Below, in pieces: positions 22,840-35,873 of a DNA stretch of 64,000 bases (position 1 is its first letter; each line of letters opens with the position of its first letter). This DNA is from Symsagittifera roscoffensis (lineage: Eukaryota; Xenacoelomorpha; Acoela; Convolutidae): NCBI RefSeq assembly GCF_963678635.1, contig NC_087065.1, positions 59,422,754-59,486,753 of the forward strand, given 5' to 3'. Position numbers and translations under genes: made by a program. Below the pieces are notes generated by a model. The model saw only the letters and a program-made list of their open reading frames with translations, ran no database searches and was not told the origin of the DNA.

Positions 22840-23363
22840 GTTCCGACTTTTGTAACGAAAATAACGGAATATTTGTGCTCGGGGTGGGTTTTTTTCAGAC
22901 AAATTTCGACTTTTTAACAAGCCATTTTTGACGGTTTTTTTTTAGATATCATTCAAAAAGTATCTTTTTCTGAGCCTAAGTTTGAAAACAAATTTCACCT
23001 GTGATCAGTTTTTGTAAAACCATGGGGGCTTAAAGATTGCCATTTTGGCCAATTTGGGACAATTTACGCGCGATATATTTCACGCTATTTACGCGTAAGC
23101 GGAAATTTAATCCGTCTTAGAAATCGTTCCAAATTCGTTCAAGGAATTTTATTTGCCATAATTGATTTGTTAATAGGAGCGAAATCTATCACGTTGTACT
23201 TTAAATGGCGTGTGGGAGATGATTCTCAAAAAAATCTCAAATTTTAAAAAATATTTATTTTTATTTTTTTTACACTTAATTTTTCTTGTTTTATATGCTC
23301 CATAGACCTTAAAAGGTAGTCGGAACATTCAGGGCTTCGCCTTTATACAAACAGTCAGTCTTG
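22840..23363 (+). mobile_element. Helentron-like (HINE) element A
   Basis: Nearly full copy starting GTTCCGACTTTTG, with a changed 5' hairpin (loop TAA) and CAGTCTTG at the end. The 3' hairpin right arm has decayed (GCTTCGCCTTTAT). Confidence 0.75.
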
Positions 23364-23535
23364 TTTTGATTATGTCATCAATTTTTCCGCCAAAAAAACT
23401 TAAAAAGCAACAGGAAAACTCGAGGCTTCTTTCCTGATCTACGAGCAGTCATGTTGACTGTCGACGGACAAAAAAGAGAGAGCTCAAAGTTAATAGTTTA
23501 TCAAGATTTTTTTAACAAAACTTTTTGCGACAATT

Positions 23536-23585
23536 TATTGGGTAGTCGGTACTTTCAAGGCATTGCCCTGCTATACGAGCCTTCT
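23536..23585 (+). mobile_element. fragment of Helentron-like 3' end
   Basis: GGTAGTCGGTACTTTCAAGG followed by a decayed hairpin and TACGAGC resembles the last 50 bases of the family; the rest is gone. A second short piece (CTACGAGCAGTC) lies at about 23438. Confidence 0.4.
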
Positions 23586-23879
23586 TTTGAATTACTCTAT
23601 ATTCATCCACACCGACCGCCCATGGATCTTAATTGATTATATTGCCATTTTACATCCAGTATCTACAAAATTACAATTGCATTATAATCCTAAAATTTTT
23701 TATGTCGATTTAATCAATTGGGTTTTTTTTCAGAATTCAATTACAAAATTTACAATTTGCTTACAACAAAAATTTATCTAACTTCCTGTTTAGTGCAATT
23801 GTGACGTCTTGCATTTCATAAATTCTTACAACTCATATTAGATAATTCAGGGCAGTTGAAAATTTTATTCAACTGTTTT

Positions 23880-24190
23880 ACCACAACCACCATTCGACCC
23901 CCCCCCCCCCACATGAGGGGAAGTAATGGTTGAACGGGGGGAACTCTTTAAAGGTCGAATGGTGGAAGATGGCCTAATGATTGAACCTCTGAACTGGATG
24001 GGGGCATGGGTGATTGATACTCTTGGGGGGAGGGGGAGTCAAAAACTTGAGGAGTGGTTACAAAACTTGTGGGGGGCGGGGAGTAAAAATTTAGGGGAGG
24101 GGGTAGTGACGTTGAGTAACCACTCCCCGTTCTAGGATTTTTCTACCTCCGGGGGCAACTGTAAGCTGGGCTGGTGCAGGGGGTGGGGTT
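23880..24190. repeat. C-run followed by G-rich degenerate repeats
   Basis: A run of about 13 C at 23899-23911 is followed by roughly 300 bp with many runs of four to seven G on the plus strand and a loosely repeated 'GGGGAGT...AAAACTTG..GG' unit of about 35 bp. Several G-runs lie close enough to allow G-quadruplex formation. The 69-codon ORF across it is compositional, not a gene. Confidence 0.55.
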
Positions 24191-26240
24191 GGTAAGCTTC
24201 AGTAAACATGGAGATGGCGTGGGTTGAACGTGTTTGAATGTTTATAGTTTTTACTTGTTACAACTGTTAAAAACAAGGCATAAAACTTCTTCCAAAGGTT
24301 GCAAAATGTTTGCAAAAAAAATCAATTTAGTGCCTAAGAACCTGATTTATAATCAATTGTAAGGGACGATAAATCAAAATAAAAAGCTTTATTGACAAAT
24401 CAGCGTCAAAATAATCAACTTTGGTGCCAAAAGCTTTGAATTGTAATCGGTAACGGATTCTAATGGATTTTTTCCGCGTTACTAAGCGATTAAAATGACA
24501 ACATAATCAATTTTGTGGTCTTAGCTTTACATCTGTAGTGGATTATAAAGGAATCTTTTGTCTTGGATATCCTTTAAAACCGATTCATGGGTTCTCGGTG
24601 CGGGCAAGTTGAAAACGTTTTGAGCAGTGATCTCAACTTGATAAAACGCACAATAAAATATTAGTTTGATAAGCTTTCTCCGCAACTAAATTGGCAAAAG
24701 GAAGCTCAAACAATGCTAAAAGAAAAATTGAAAGTAGTCTGTTTCATCGTAAAGCTTGTTTAGTTGTCATTAGAGGAAAATGAAAACTTTTTGAGAAAAT
24801 CTCATTTTATTAAACGACATTTTTTATTAAATTCATTAAATAAAATGGAAAGCTGATTTAAATTACCCGGACAAGAAGCATAGAACTTGAAACGTAAAAC
24901 GCGTTTTTTTTTCAAATTGGCTGAATCTCTGGTAAAATTGACAAAAACAAAAATTGCTTAAATCTTTAGCAGAATAAACAAAGCGCTATTTGTTTTGCAA
25001 AAAATCGGGCTCAAAACATTACTCCAAAAACGGATCATTTTTAGCTTTTTCAGTCTATAATAAATTACGCTGCAAATATCGGGTCAATTTTCCGTTTTTG
25101 GGCTAAATGGTTCGTTTTTGGTATACAATTTTGAGCACAAATTTTGCAAAGCATTTTAAGCCCGCTGAAGTTCTACACAAATTTTGTCCGCGTCATTTTT
25201 CACTTTAATTCAACCCAATTTGAGAAAAAAACTAAACCTCAATGTCAGAAAAATTTAGCAAACTTCGGCCCCAGTTACTAATCAATCTAACAAATTTTTA
25301 TTTTTTCCAAACTTTTTCTGTGGTGAGTGCGTTTGTCTGACAGCTTTTTATTGACTATAATCATTCATAGCAAAGTTGATTTTACGATATCGTTTTAATT
25401 TTGTCCACAGTTCGGCTCCCTCCTTCGTGCACGAAAACAAAAAAAAAACAAATGAATTTCATAATACAAAGAGTCTATTAAATCAATCAAGATACTCTAA
25501 GGCCTCGAAAATGAATTGACAATTTTTAGTCTGCTTAGTTAATGATTTGGAGCGTGCAGTCAACATAATTTAAAAAAAAACTTGAACAAAAAACGGCCTG
25601 CAGTAGAAGAAAGGACGCGAAAAATCGCGAGGAGGAAAAACTGTCCTGATTCATAATGAAAAACAAAAACTTCCGTTGGTTTTTTTTCTGAAAAATATTT
25701 TGCTATTGCTGCAGAGTTAAACGACATTCTACCAATCTGAACTTCCTTCTTATGCAGAAGTCCATCACTTTCGAGTACAAAATGAGATGAAAAAAAACTT
25801 AATTAAGTTATCTGAAACAGTTTAAGAGAATTGAACTGCAATATAGTATGCAAAATGTATTAAGATTTTTAACATCAGCGAATAATAAGAAAAAGCATTA
25901 GAAACCCAAACTATACATTTTGTGAATTTCAAGTGGACTTCGCAACAGGCAAAAAATATATTTGTAGCAGAATTCGCAATTTTGCTTTCTTTCTTTGACC
26001 TTCTTTGCTGTTTTGGATTCCACAAACAAATAGCTGGAAGACTTTATTGCTCAAAATCGCTCCAAGAGTAGGCGAATTTGCGGAATCTGCAACAGTATTT
26101 GCGGAATCCAGAACAGTTTGTGGAGCCCACAAGTAAATAATAAAATATAGGTATAGTAAAAATGAGCTATAGCGGAATCCAGTTACACATATAGTAGCAT
26201 ATAGTCTCATTTTTTGCTAACAGTTGAGCTAACAGTATAA
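24191..26240. other. no gene recognised
   Basis: About 2 kb of AT-rich sequence without recognisable exons, TE ends or RNA genes. A few 'GCGGAATCCAGAACAG'-like motifs occur at 26030-26180 and recur at 26800 and 58700. Confidence 0.4.
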
Positions 26241-26249
26241 TTACCAAAC

Positions 26250-26470
26250 GGTCGACTCCTCAATCCTGTCAACTTACTACTAACTTCACTTCGATCTCAA
26301 TTTCTGCCCCCAACTAACCACCAACTTTGATCTCAATTCCTGTCAACTTACAACCAACTTCGGTCTCTTTTTCTACCAGGTTTGATCTCAACTCCTGCTT
26401 TATACCTAATTTCGATCTCAGTTCAATTCTCATTGATTTCAATTCCTGCCAAATTTTTCAATCAATGTTC
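26250..26470 (+). repeat. degenerate tandem repeat, unit about 35-40 bp
   Basis: The phrase 'AACTTCGATCTCAATTCCTGCC' recurs in loosely spaced variants six or more times (near 26285, 26325, 26360, 26385, 26410 and 26435). Unit length drifts. An old minisatellite, non-coding. Confidence 0.6.
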
Positions 26471-27686
26471 CTTTCATCTCATTCCTCTCAGCCAGCTATC
26501 TTATCTCAAATAAATATGGTTTAAAATAACTCCGAACCCACTACAATCACATATCACGATTTCATTTGGTGATTGTTTTTGGAATCGAAAGCAAAAAATT
26601 TGCTTGCGAGAAGTTTCACCAAATATAACAGGGTGGCATCCACCAATTTACTTAAACAAGGTTATGAAAACTATTCGTGGATTCAGCTGACAATGTTCAA
26701 GTCCTTGCTTTTAATTTCTGCGACACTAGATAAAAATTCTAGCTCTAGATCCTATTTGTTCATATGAAACAAATAATTTAATTCAGTAATAACCAAAATT
26801 GAGGATTCCACTCACAACTGCGGAAACCACTAACATTTTGCGGAATGGATTCTTCTTATTTTACAGTTCCAGAAATTATCAACAAACAAAAATAAAATTC
26901 GGCTTGGAAGCTAAGGGTAGAAGCGGAAGACAAAATTCACTTCGCTGAAACTTCTGTATAACTATACAGTTTTTTTAAAGTATATATCAAAATAATCCCA
27001 ACAATTTTTATGTTAAGTTATGTGAAACTTTTATTTCAAATTTTGCATGAAACTGATTTTAAAATGGATCACATGAATAGCATATACCATAGAAATATCA
27101 AATAACCTTAATAATTTAATTTTCTTTGGTTGCCAGTACTTGTGAAGTAAGAAACTTTTCAACACCACTCTTTCAACCCATTATTTAAATGAATAACGTC
27201 TCAGAAGCAAAACATACCACATTTAATCAAAAAATATCATTTTGAAGTTTTCAATGCATTCCAGTTGTTCGTTTGGGACAGGTTCAATGTTAAGTATCAT
27301 TTAAAAAACTACAACAAATTTTGCCTAATCAGTTTCATTTTTCAAAAAAATGTCAAAAATTGTTGCATCTTGACAAGAAAAACTCAAATTTTAAATCTCA
27401 GCAAACTTTAAGCCGAGATAATAAAAAACTTTCCGTAAGAACCCTGTCGGTTCATGCAAAAAATAATCAATTTTACGCGCAAATTTTACGAGCATTTTCT
27501 AGCAGAAAATCATAATACCTAACATTCATCAGCTCGAATTTTCAAATCCAAATTAGAGCGTGGATATTTTTCAATTATACGAATTAGTTACTTTTTTTCT
27601 ATTCTAGCCCGTTGATAGAACTTAAACGCAAAACAGCCGTAGAATTTGTTGACTTTTTTCTCGGTTCGCATTTGATAAATTTTTTT
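26471..27686. other. no gene recognised
   Basis: AT-rich. The short ORFs at 26573 and 27321 have no family resemblance and no supporting splice pattern. Confidence 0.35.
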
Positions 27687-28215
27687 GTTCCGACTTTCGA
27701 TACGAAAGTAACGGAATATTTGTGCTCGGGGTGGGTTTTTTTTCCTCAGACAAATTTCGACTTTTTAACTAGCCATTGACGGAATTTTTTCTTATATAAT
27801 TCGAAAGGTATTGTTGTCCTGAGCTCAACTTTGAAAACATATTTCGCCTGTGATCATTTTTCGTAAAGTTATAGGGGTTTAAAGATTGCAATTTTGGCCA
27901 ATTTGGGACAATTAACGCGCGATATATTTAGCGCTATTAACGCGTGAGCGGAGAGTTAATCCGTCTTAAAATCGTTCCAAATTGGTTGAAAGAAGCTTAT
28001 TTGCCATAATTGATTTGTTACAAGGAGCGGAATCTATCGTTTTATACTTTGCATGGCGTGTGGGGGGATGATTTTCACAAAAAAAATTCAAATTTTAAAA
28101 AAAAATTTCATTTGATTTTTTCTTACATTTAAATTTTTTAATGTTATTACTGCTCCATAAAACCTTAAAAGACAGTCGGAACATTCAGGGCTTCGCCCTG
28201 ATACGAGTAGTCTTG
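27687..28215 (+). mobile_element. Helentron-like (HINE) element A
   Basis: Complete 529-bp copy with both hairpins intact (CTTTCGATACGAAAG and CAGGGCTTCGCCCTG) and the 9-bp asymmetrical inverted repeat. T-flanked. Confidence 0.85.
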
Positions 28216-28450
28216 TTTCATTTTGTTCTCAGAACAGCGTATCTGTTATCTCACTAGAAAACGGAAGCTTTGACCCAACCAATATAATTGAGCGGAATCA
28301 ACAATCAATTTATTTAAAGTACCTAAACCAAGATTTTCCAAAAAACTAATCGATTATATTGTGGTTTTTGATCAATCTCTCTGAAATTCAAAAATATTCG
28401 ATTATATTTGATCAAAAAGTGTTCATTCTGTCACTATTCTTAAAAACAAA

Positions 28451-28972
28451 CAAGACTTCTCGTATCAGGGCGAAGCCCTGAATGTTCCGACTGCCTATTA
28501 AGGTTTATGGAGCAGTAGGAACATTAAAATATTTTTTTAAAAAATTAAAACAAAAGGAATTTTTTTTTCTTAAATTTGAAATTTTTTATGAAAATCATCC
28601 CCCCACACGCCATATAAAAAACAAAAGGATAGATTTCGCTACTTGTGACAAATCAATTATGGCAAATAAGCTTCGTTACAACAATTTGGAACAATTTCTA
28701 AGACGGATTATATCTCGCTCACGCGTTAATAGCGCGAAATATATCGCGCGTTAATTGTCCCAAATTGGCCAAAATGGCAATCTTTAAACCCCCATAACTT
28801 TACGAAAAATGGTCACAGGTGAAATATCTTTTCAAGTTTAAGCTCAGGACAACAATACCTTTTGAAAAAAATCCGTCGAAAATGGCTAGTTAAAAAGTCG
28901 AAATTTGTCTGAAGAAAAAAAAACCCACCCCGAGCACAAATATTCCGTTACTTTCGTATCGAAAGTCGGAAC
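28451..28972 (-). mobile_element. Helentron-like (HINE) element A, first of a head-to-tail pair
   Basis: Complete 522-bp copy ending AAAGTCGGAAC, then AA and the next element. The 90-codon ORF over it is a chance reading of the repeat. Confidence 0.85.
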
Positions 28973-28974
28973 AA

Positions 28975-29461
28975 CAAGACTGCTCGTATCAGGGCGAAGC
29001 CCTGAAAGTTCCGACTGCCTTTTAAGGTCTATGGAGCATTAATAAGATGAAAAATTTTGAGATTTTATGTAAAAACATCCCCCCACATGTCATAAAAAGT
29101 ACAAAGTGATAGATTTTGCACCTATTAACAAATCAATTATGGCAAATAAGCTTCGTTACAACAATTTGGAACAATTTCTAAGTCGGATTATATCTCGCTC
29201 TCGCGTTAATAGCGCGAAATATATCGCGCGTTAATTGTCCCAAATTGGCCAAAATGGCAATCTTTAAACCCCCATAACTTTACGAAAAATGGTCACAGGT
29301 GAAATATCTTTTCAAGTTTAAGCTCAGGACAACAATACCTTTCGAATGATATAAATAAATTCCGTCAAAACTGGCTAGTTAAAAAGTTGAATTTTGTCTG
29401 AAGAAAAACAAACCCACCCCGAGCACAAATATTCCGTTAGTTTCGTATCGAAAGTCGGAAC
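28975..29461 (-). mobile_element. Helentron-like (HINE) element A; duplication 2 begins inside it
   Basis: 487-bp copy, complete at both ends. The second segmental duplication starts at about 29011 within it, so the counterpart at 33996 lacks the first 36 bases. Confidence 0.85.
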
Positions 29462-29743
29462 ATAAATCCTCTTAAGTTGATTATAGATGTTTTCTTCTAA
29501 ATTTGATGCCTATTTGTCAAACTCAGCTCAGAATATTCAATAATTGTGCGTTGCATTTGCTAAACACGCAAATGACTTGCAACAAAGTAACAAAGTAATA
29601 CAAACTACATTCTAATATAATCCAATACAACCCATTTTAATTGATTTGGAATGGGTTCTATTTGATATAAATTTTTGGAAAAAAAAACTTATGGTCGTTT
29701 TCAAATCCTACTTTTGCTCAAAAAAGAATATCATAATCCATAA

Positions 29744-30135
29744 CAAGACTGGTCGTAATCGGGCAAAGCCCTGAATGTTCCGGCATCCCTTTAATTGGTC
29801 TCCGAAATTTTGATAAATTAAATATTGGCAAAAATTTGATGTTCAGGTTGATTATATCAAAAATCGAGTGTTGCAATTTGAGTCGTGCATGGAGTTAATA
29901 AAACCCAATTAGATCTCTCAGTTTAATTTGGATTGATTTTGTAGTGCGGAATCATAAAACAAGGAATTTTAGATATCCTCATGGCAGGTTACTACAATTG
30001 TGTGCACACTTAGCTGGCCCCACACAGATCAAAAGATAGACCCCCCCCCCCGAGAAACCAGACTTTGTGAAAATGGTATGAATGAATAAACCGCACCGAG
30101 CATATATATTCCTCACTTTATTCGAACATCGGAAC
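29744..30135 (-). mobile_element. Helentron-like element, subfamily B
   Basis: Starts CAAGACTGGTCG with hairpin region CGGGCAAAGCCCTG and ends ATCGGAAC, so the ends are of the same kind as in family A. The interior is unrelated to A ('AATTGGTCTCCGAAATTTTG', 'GTGTTGCAATTTGAGTCGTG', 'AATTAGATCTCTCAG'). Confidence 0.65.
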
Positions 30136-30963
30136 AGTAAGGGAATGTTTTTTTTGGCTGTGTAATGTATTATAATCGACTAGTTCTCATAAAATTTCAG
30201 TGGGGGCACATACGAACGACAGAGATCTAAAGCAAATTAAATTATAAACGTTGGTAACACAAAACTACAGTGTTTTTCTGGCTGCTAAACTTAAATGTTT
30301 TCTGGGGGCGCGCTCCAAGCTGAAAAAACTGTTCGTCTACTAGCGCATCATTGAATCTTGATTGCGTGATCAAGCTTTGTTACAGAAAAGACAGGAATTT
30401 TAAAGTTTTGTTGCGAGGTATTCTCCTTCTTCTCTTGAAACTTATTATGGTAATAGCTTTGATCAATTAACTGCATTATGATTTTACTGCTATTTTAAAC
30501 TGACTAAAATAAAGCTAGCAATTTGAGACTTTTTGATTTTCACGGTATATTTTTCGGAAAAATAAAGTAATTTTCGGGAAAATAAAGGAACTTAAAGTAG
30601 TAGCTTACTAGTACGTGATCTACTTAAATTATACAAAAAATTTGGGGTATTTCAAAAAACTCAAAATGAGCGAGTCGGAAACATTTCAGTCGTAACATTC
30701 TAAAGTTCGTTTAAGGAAGTTTTGGCCCCAGAAATTTTTCCCAGACTGATCTAATTTTCGAATAGGTCGCAACTGCATTCGAATACGCAACTTGATTTCG
30801 AATATGTCGAGTAACGCATAAGACTACAAGCATTAAGCAGAGGCGAACTAAAGCTTTGCACAACTTGCGCCACAAAACTAGCGTCACAATCCTAGCATTG
30901 CAAGATAGCAGAATCAAAAAAAGAAAGTTAAGGTCGAAACATTTTGAGAATTGGAAAACATAA
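30136..30963. other. no gene recognised
   Basis: Unique-looking AT-rich sequence, repeated only through the segmental duplication. The 68-codon minus ORF (30917-30711) is identical in both copies but has no recognisable domain. Confidence 0.35.
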
Positions 30964-31555
30964 CAAGACTGCTCGTATCAGGGCGAAGCCCTGATTGTTC
31001 CGACTGCCTTTTAAGGTTTATGGAGCAGTAATAACATTTAAAAACTCAATGAAATAAAATAAAATGAAAAAAAATTTTTTCTAAAATTTGAAATTTTTTA
31101 TGAAAATCATCCACCCACACGCCATATAAAGTACAAAATGATAAATTTCGCTCCTTTTAACAAACCATTTAAGGCAAATAAGCTTCTTTTATTCAATTTG
31201 GAACGCTTTCTAAGACGGATTAAATCTCCGCTTTTGCGTTAATAGCGCGAAATATATCGCGCGTTAATTGTCCCAAATTGGCCAAAATGGCAACCTTTAA
31301 ACCCCCGTAACTTTACGAAAAATGACCACAGGTGAAATATCTTTTCAAATTTGAGCCCAAGACAACAATACCTTTTGAATGATATAAATAAATTCCGTCA
31401 AAAATGGCTTTGAGCTCAGGAGAACAATACCTTTCGAATGATATAAAAAAAAGTCCGTCAAAAATGGCTAGTTAAAAAGTCGAAATTTGTCTGAAGAAAA
31501 AAAAAACCCACCCCGAGCACAAATATTCCGTTAGTTTCGTATCGAAAGTCGGAAC
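30964..31555 (-). mobile_element. Helentron-like (HINE) element A with small internal duplication
   Basis: Ends intact. About 70 bp are repeated internally (the segment with 'GAACAATACCTTTCGAATG' occurs twice near 31360-31450), a change absent from the copy at 35874. Confidence 0.8.
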
Positions 31556-31630
31556 CAAATTGCAAATGATTGTAGCTCAGATGTCAATTTTGAGAACGAC
31601 GTATAGGGCAAAACAATCTCTAGCATTTAA

Positions 31631-31955
31631 CAAGACTGCTCGTATCAGGGCGAACCCCTGAATGTTCCGACTGCTTTTTTATGTCTATAGAGCAGTAATA
31701 ACATGGAAAATTTAAATGTAATAAAGTAAAATTGTCAAAAATTGGCCAAAATTGCAATCTTTACAACCCCATAATTTTCCAAAAAAGATCACAAGTGAAA
31801 TATTTTTTCAAATTTAAGCTCAGGACAACAATATCTTTTGAATGTTAAAAAATTTTTTGTCAAAAATGGCTAGTTAAAAAAAGTCGAAATTTGTCTGAAG
31901 AAAAAAACCCACCCGAGCACAAATATTCCGTTACTTTCGTATCGAAAGTCAGAAC
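31631..31955 (-). mobile_element. Helentron-like (HINE) element A, internally deleted
   Basis: 325 bp with both ends. Roughly 200 bp of core are missing compared with the intact duplicate at 36482-37004. Followed after AA by the next copy. Confidence 0.8.
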
Positions 31956-31957
31956 AA

Positions 31958-32487
31958 CAAGACTGCTCGTATCAGGGCGAAGCCCTGAATGTTCCGACTG
32001 CCCATTAAGGTTTATGGAGCAGTAATATCATAAAAAAATTAAAAGTAATAAAACAAAATTAAATTTTTTTTTTCAAAAATTTGAAAATTTTTATAAAAAT
32101 CATCACCCCATACGCCATATAAAGTACAAAAGGATAGATTTTGCTACTTGTAACAAATCAATTATGGCAAATAAGCTTGGTTAAACCAATTTGGACCGAT
32201 TTCTAAGACGGATTAACTCTCCGCTTACGCGTTAATAGCGCGAAATATATCGCGCGTTAATTGTCCCAAATTGGCCAAAATGGCAATCTTTAAACCCCCA
32301 TAACTTTACGAAATATGATCACAGGTAAAATCTTTTTTCAATTTTGAGCTCAGGAGAACAATACCTTTCGAATGATATAAAAAAAAATCCGTCAAAAGTG
32401 GCTAGTTAAAAAGTCGAAGATTGCCTGAAGAAAAAAAACCCACCCCGAGCACAAATATTCCGTTACTTTCGTATCGAAAGTCGGAAC
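31958..32487 (-). mobile_element. Helentron-like (HINE) element A
   Basis: Complete 530-bp copy, head-to-tail with the preceding one. Confidence 0.85.
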
Positions 32488-33136
32488 AATTACATTGCTT
32501 TCACTGCAAAAAAAGTCCGTGCTATGCTGACGAAACGGACAAAGTCGATATGCCGAGAATACGCCGGCAATAGATTTGAGACGGGAAATTTTCCTTGAGA
32601 AAAAAACAGGTCCCGGTCGGATTTAAACTGAGGATCCATGTCATCCCAAACGCGGTCGCTGCTTCTAGGCTGTGTTCCGGATTTTGAAGTTATCATTAAT
32701 CAAGCTATCGAATGATTCAAGTAATTTTTTAAAAAATTGTCGCCGATTATAAGGCGACAAAAGAGTGGAAGTGACCCACTCGTTCGAACATCAGACAGTT
32801 AAAACCTGAATCTGAACTATCGTCTCGTCTATATTACGGTTATCTAAAAACAAATTGCTTTCGGCAGTCAATTTACATAAAACTTTTTATACATAATATT
32901 TATAAACTAAAACTATTCGTTTAATTTTAGTGAAACTATAGACCATAAGGGCAACAATGGCTATGATTGATTGCGTAATCGTTATTGTTTAAAAATTAAT
33001 ATTTAGTGGTAATATTTAACTGCGCAGAAGGGATGAGATTTGAGGATTTTAGAGTTGGATTATTGCAAAAATATTTTTGGTTACTTTATTGATTCAGAGC
33101 AGGTTTGTTTGGCATTTGGCACGGTTCAACTCCGGA

Positions 33137-33282
33137 TTAAAAGGCAGTTCCATCGGCTATCTCGGCATACATAGACTTGATCTCGTTCTCAAACTTAGTT
33201 GTGGCCTCTTCGATTTCAACGTGGGGGTTAGGAGGTCGTTTTCGATAGAGAATTGTTGTGGCCATAGGTAGATGTTCTTAAC
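33137..33282 (-). pseudogene. copy A of acyl-CoA synthetase exon 10, frameshifted by 7-bp deletion
   Basis: Same acceptor (CTTTTAG) and reading as the intact exon 38337-38185. Seven bases are missing near 33195, after the codons for 'KSKRPQL'. The frame shifts, and a TAG follows within about 12 codons. The original stop position (33139-33137) and a downstream AATAAA (33090-33085 on the minus strand) are kept. Confidence 0.85.
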
Positions 33283-33647
33283 CTAAAAGAATTCACTTCA
33301 GTTTCAATAACTTTCCTATAATTTTGGCAGAATCTTCAAAGGAGAACAAATCGGTCGAACCGTTTTTGAAAGCCATAACAAATATTCCTTGTTTCGAAAA
33401 AAAATCAAGAATTAAAATTTCTAATTTACCAATTGTTGGAATGATGAAAAAAAATTTCATCCGTTTTTTTTACAAACGTGAATGCAGGATCGATACTGTT
33501 CCTTGAAAATTGAAAACCAGTTTTGTACAATTTTACAATAAAAAAGTTTATTTGTCTTTTTCTACCTTTTATTTGAATTTAGTTATACAATTTAATAAAC
33601 TATGAAATAGTCCGTATCATAATTAAAAAACCCGTCCGTGGTCTGAC

Positions 33648-33824
33648 CTGTTCGAGTTTGTTGAGTTTGTGTTGTTGTGCGAGTGAGGTGAGTTCATCGA
33701 ACACAAACTGTTTCAACTCCTTCTTTCCACACAACTCTCGCCAAGACTTCTCTTCCACCCCCCTGTTCTTCGCCTCCTCTCGTAGCACCCCCTCATCGAC
33801 CACCACCAAAGCCACACAACACGT
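33648..33824 (-). pseudogene. copy A of acyl-CoA synthetase exon 9
   Basis: 177 nt with intact acceptor (TTGTTTAG) and donor (CAG|GTCAGA). It differs from the copy at 38878-38702 by two residues near the start ('ALVVVDEG' against 'AVVVADEG'). It is open, but leads into the broken exon 10 copy. It could still be transcribed as an alternative 3' end. Confidence 0.8.
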
Positions 33825-33893
33825 CTAAACAAACAGTATATTAATTACAAACGAAATTTGCTATTAATACCCACCCCGAACCCCCTCCCCCCC

Positions 33894-33995
33894 CATACAG
33901 TACATCAACTTCCGTTTTATGTTTATGATGAAGCAAATGTTGATTTTAGAAAATATGTTTTGATTTGAGTTACTAAACTTATGTCAGATTTCATT
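33894..33995. other. spacer between duplication copies A and B
   Basis: About 102 bp not present in either copy, from the end of the C-run at 33893 to the duplication start. Plain AT-rich sequence. Confidence 0.6.
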
Positions 33996-34445
33996 CCACT
34001 GCCTTTTAAGGTCTATGGAGCATTAATAAGATGAAAAATTTTGAGATTTTATGTAAAAACATCCCCCCACATGTCATAAAAAGTACAAAGTGATAGATTT
34101 TGCACCTATAAACAAATCAATTATGGCAAATAAGCTTCGTTACAACAATTTGGAACAATTTCTAAGACGGATTATATCTCGCTCACGCGTTAATAGCGCG
34201 AAATATATCGCGCGTTAATTGTCCCAAATTGGCCAAAATGGCAATCTTTAAACCCCCATAACTTTACGAAAAATAGTCACAGGTGAAATATCTTTTCAAG
34301 TTTAAGCTCAGGACAACAATACCTTTCGAATGATATAAATAAATTCAGTCAAAACTGGCTAGTTAAAAAGTCGAATTTTGTCTGAAGAAAAACAAACCCA
34401 CCCCGAGCACAAATATTCCGTTAGTTTCGTATCGAAAGTCGGAAC
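33996..34445 (-). mobile_element. Helentron-like element A, truncated at duplication breakpoint
   Basis: Lacks the first ~36 bases including the hairpin; otherwise as 28975-29461. Ends AAAGTCGGAAC. Confidence 0.8.
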
Positions 34446-34727
34446 ATAAATCCTCTTAAGTTGATTATAGATGTTTTCTTCTAAATTTGATGCCTACTTG
34501 TCAAACTCAGTTCAGAATATTCAATAATTGTGCGTTGCATTTGCTAAACACGCAAATGACTTGCAACAAAGTAACAAAGTAATACAAACTACATTCTAAT
34601 ATAATCCAATACAACCCATTTTAATTGATTTGGAATGGGTTCTGTTTGATATAAATTTTTGGAAAAAAGAACTTATGATCGTTTTCAAATCCTACTTTTG
34701 CTCAAAAAAGAATATCATAATCCATAA

Positions 34728-35045
34728 CAAGACTGGTCGTAATCGGGCAAAGCCCTGAATGTTCCGGCATCCCTTTAATTGGTCTCCGAAATTTTGATAA
34801 ATTAAATATTGGCAAAAATTTGATGTTCAGGTTGATTATATCAAAAATCGAGTGTTGCAATTTGAGTCGTGCATGGAGTTAATAAAACCCAATTAGATCT
34901 CTCAGTTTAATTTGGATTGATTTTGTAGTGCGGAATAAAAGATAGACCCCCCCCCCCCCCCGAGAAACCAGACTTTGTGAAAATGGTATGAATGAATAAA
35001 CCGCACCGAGCATATATATTCCTCACTTTATTCGAACATCGGAAC
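34728..35045 (-). mobile_element. Helentron-like element, subfamily B (duplicate of 29744-30135)
   Basis: Same ends as the copy-A counterpart with about 74 bp of interior lost. A run of about 14 C lies at its centre (34948-34961). Confidence 0.65.
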
Positions 35046-35873
35046 AGTAAGGGAATGTTTTTTTTGGCTGTGTAATGTATTATAATCGACTAGTTCTCAT
35101 AAAATTTCAGTGGGGGCACATACGAACGACAGAGATCTAAAGCAAATTAAATTATAAACGTTGGTAACACAAAACTACAGTGTTTTTCTGGCTGCTAAAC
35201 TTAAATGTTTTCTGGGGGCGCGCTCCAAGCTGAAAAAACTGTTCGTCTACTAGCGCATCATTGAATCTTGATTGCGTGATCAAGCTTTGTTACAGAAAAG
35301 ACAGGAATTTTAAAGTTTTGTTGCGAGGTATTCTCCTTCTTCTCTTGAAACTTATTATGGTAATAGCTTTGATCAATTAACTGCATTATGATTTTACTGC
35401 TATTTTAAACTGACTAAAATAAAGCTAGCAATTTGAGACTTTTTGATTTTCACGGTATATTTTTCGGAAAAATAAAGTAATTTTCGGGAAAATAAAGGAA
35501 CTTAAAGTAGTAGCTTACTAGTACGTGATCTACTTAAATTATACAAAAAATTTGGGGTATTTCAAAAAACTCAAAGCGAGCGAGTCGGAAACATTTCAGT
35601 CGTAACATTCTAAAGTTCGTTTAAGGAAGTTTTGGCCCCAGAAATTTTTCCCAGACTGATCTAATTTTCGAATAGGTCGCAACTGCATTCGAATACGCAA
35701 CTTGATTTCGAATATGTCGAGTAACGCATAAGACTACAAGCATTAAGCAGAGGCGAACTAAAGCTTTGCACAACTTGCGCCACAAAACTAGCGTCACAAT
35801 CCTAGCATTGCAAGATAGCAGAATCAAAAAAAGAAAGTTAAGGTCGAAACATTTTGAGAATTGGAAAACATAA
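35046..35873. other. no gene recognised
   Basis: Duplicate of 30136-30963, nearly identical. No feature of its own. Confidence 0.35.

Larger units (their letters stand above)
29011..33893. repeat. second tandem segmental duplication, copy A
   Basis: Matches 33996-38953 with a 4,984-bp offset at the left end, rising to 5,054 at the right end through indels. It contains four Helentron-like A copies, one B copy, and copies of acyl-CoA synthetase exons 9 and 10. It ends in a C-run. Compared with copy B it lacks about 200 bp inside the element at 31631 and 7 bp in exon 10, but keeps about 74 bp of the B element. Confidence 0.9.

Noticed and set aside
28482-28754. 90-codon ORF and similar ORFs at 8237, 52098, 56825 and 41159.
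   Set aside because: They are chance readings through Helentron-like elements; the frame is not conserved between copies.
30711-30917. 68-codon ORF identical in both duplication copies.
   Set aside because: Identity follows from the recent duplication; no domain, no splice or composition support.
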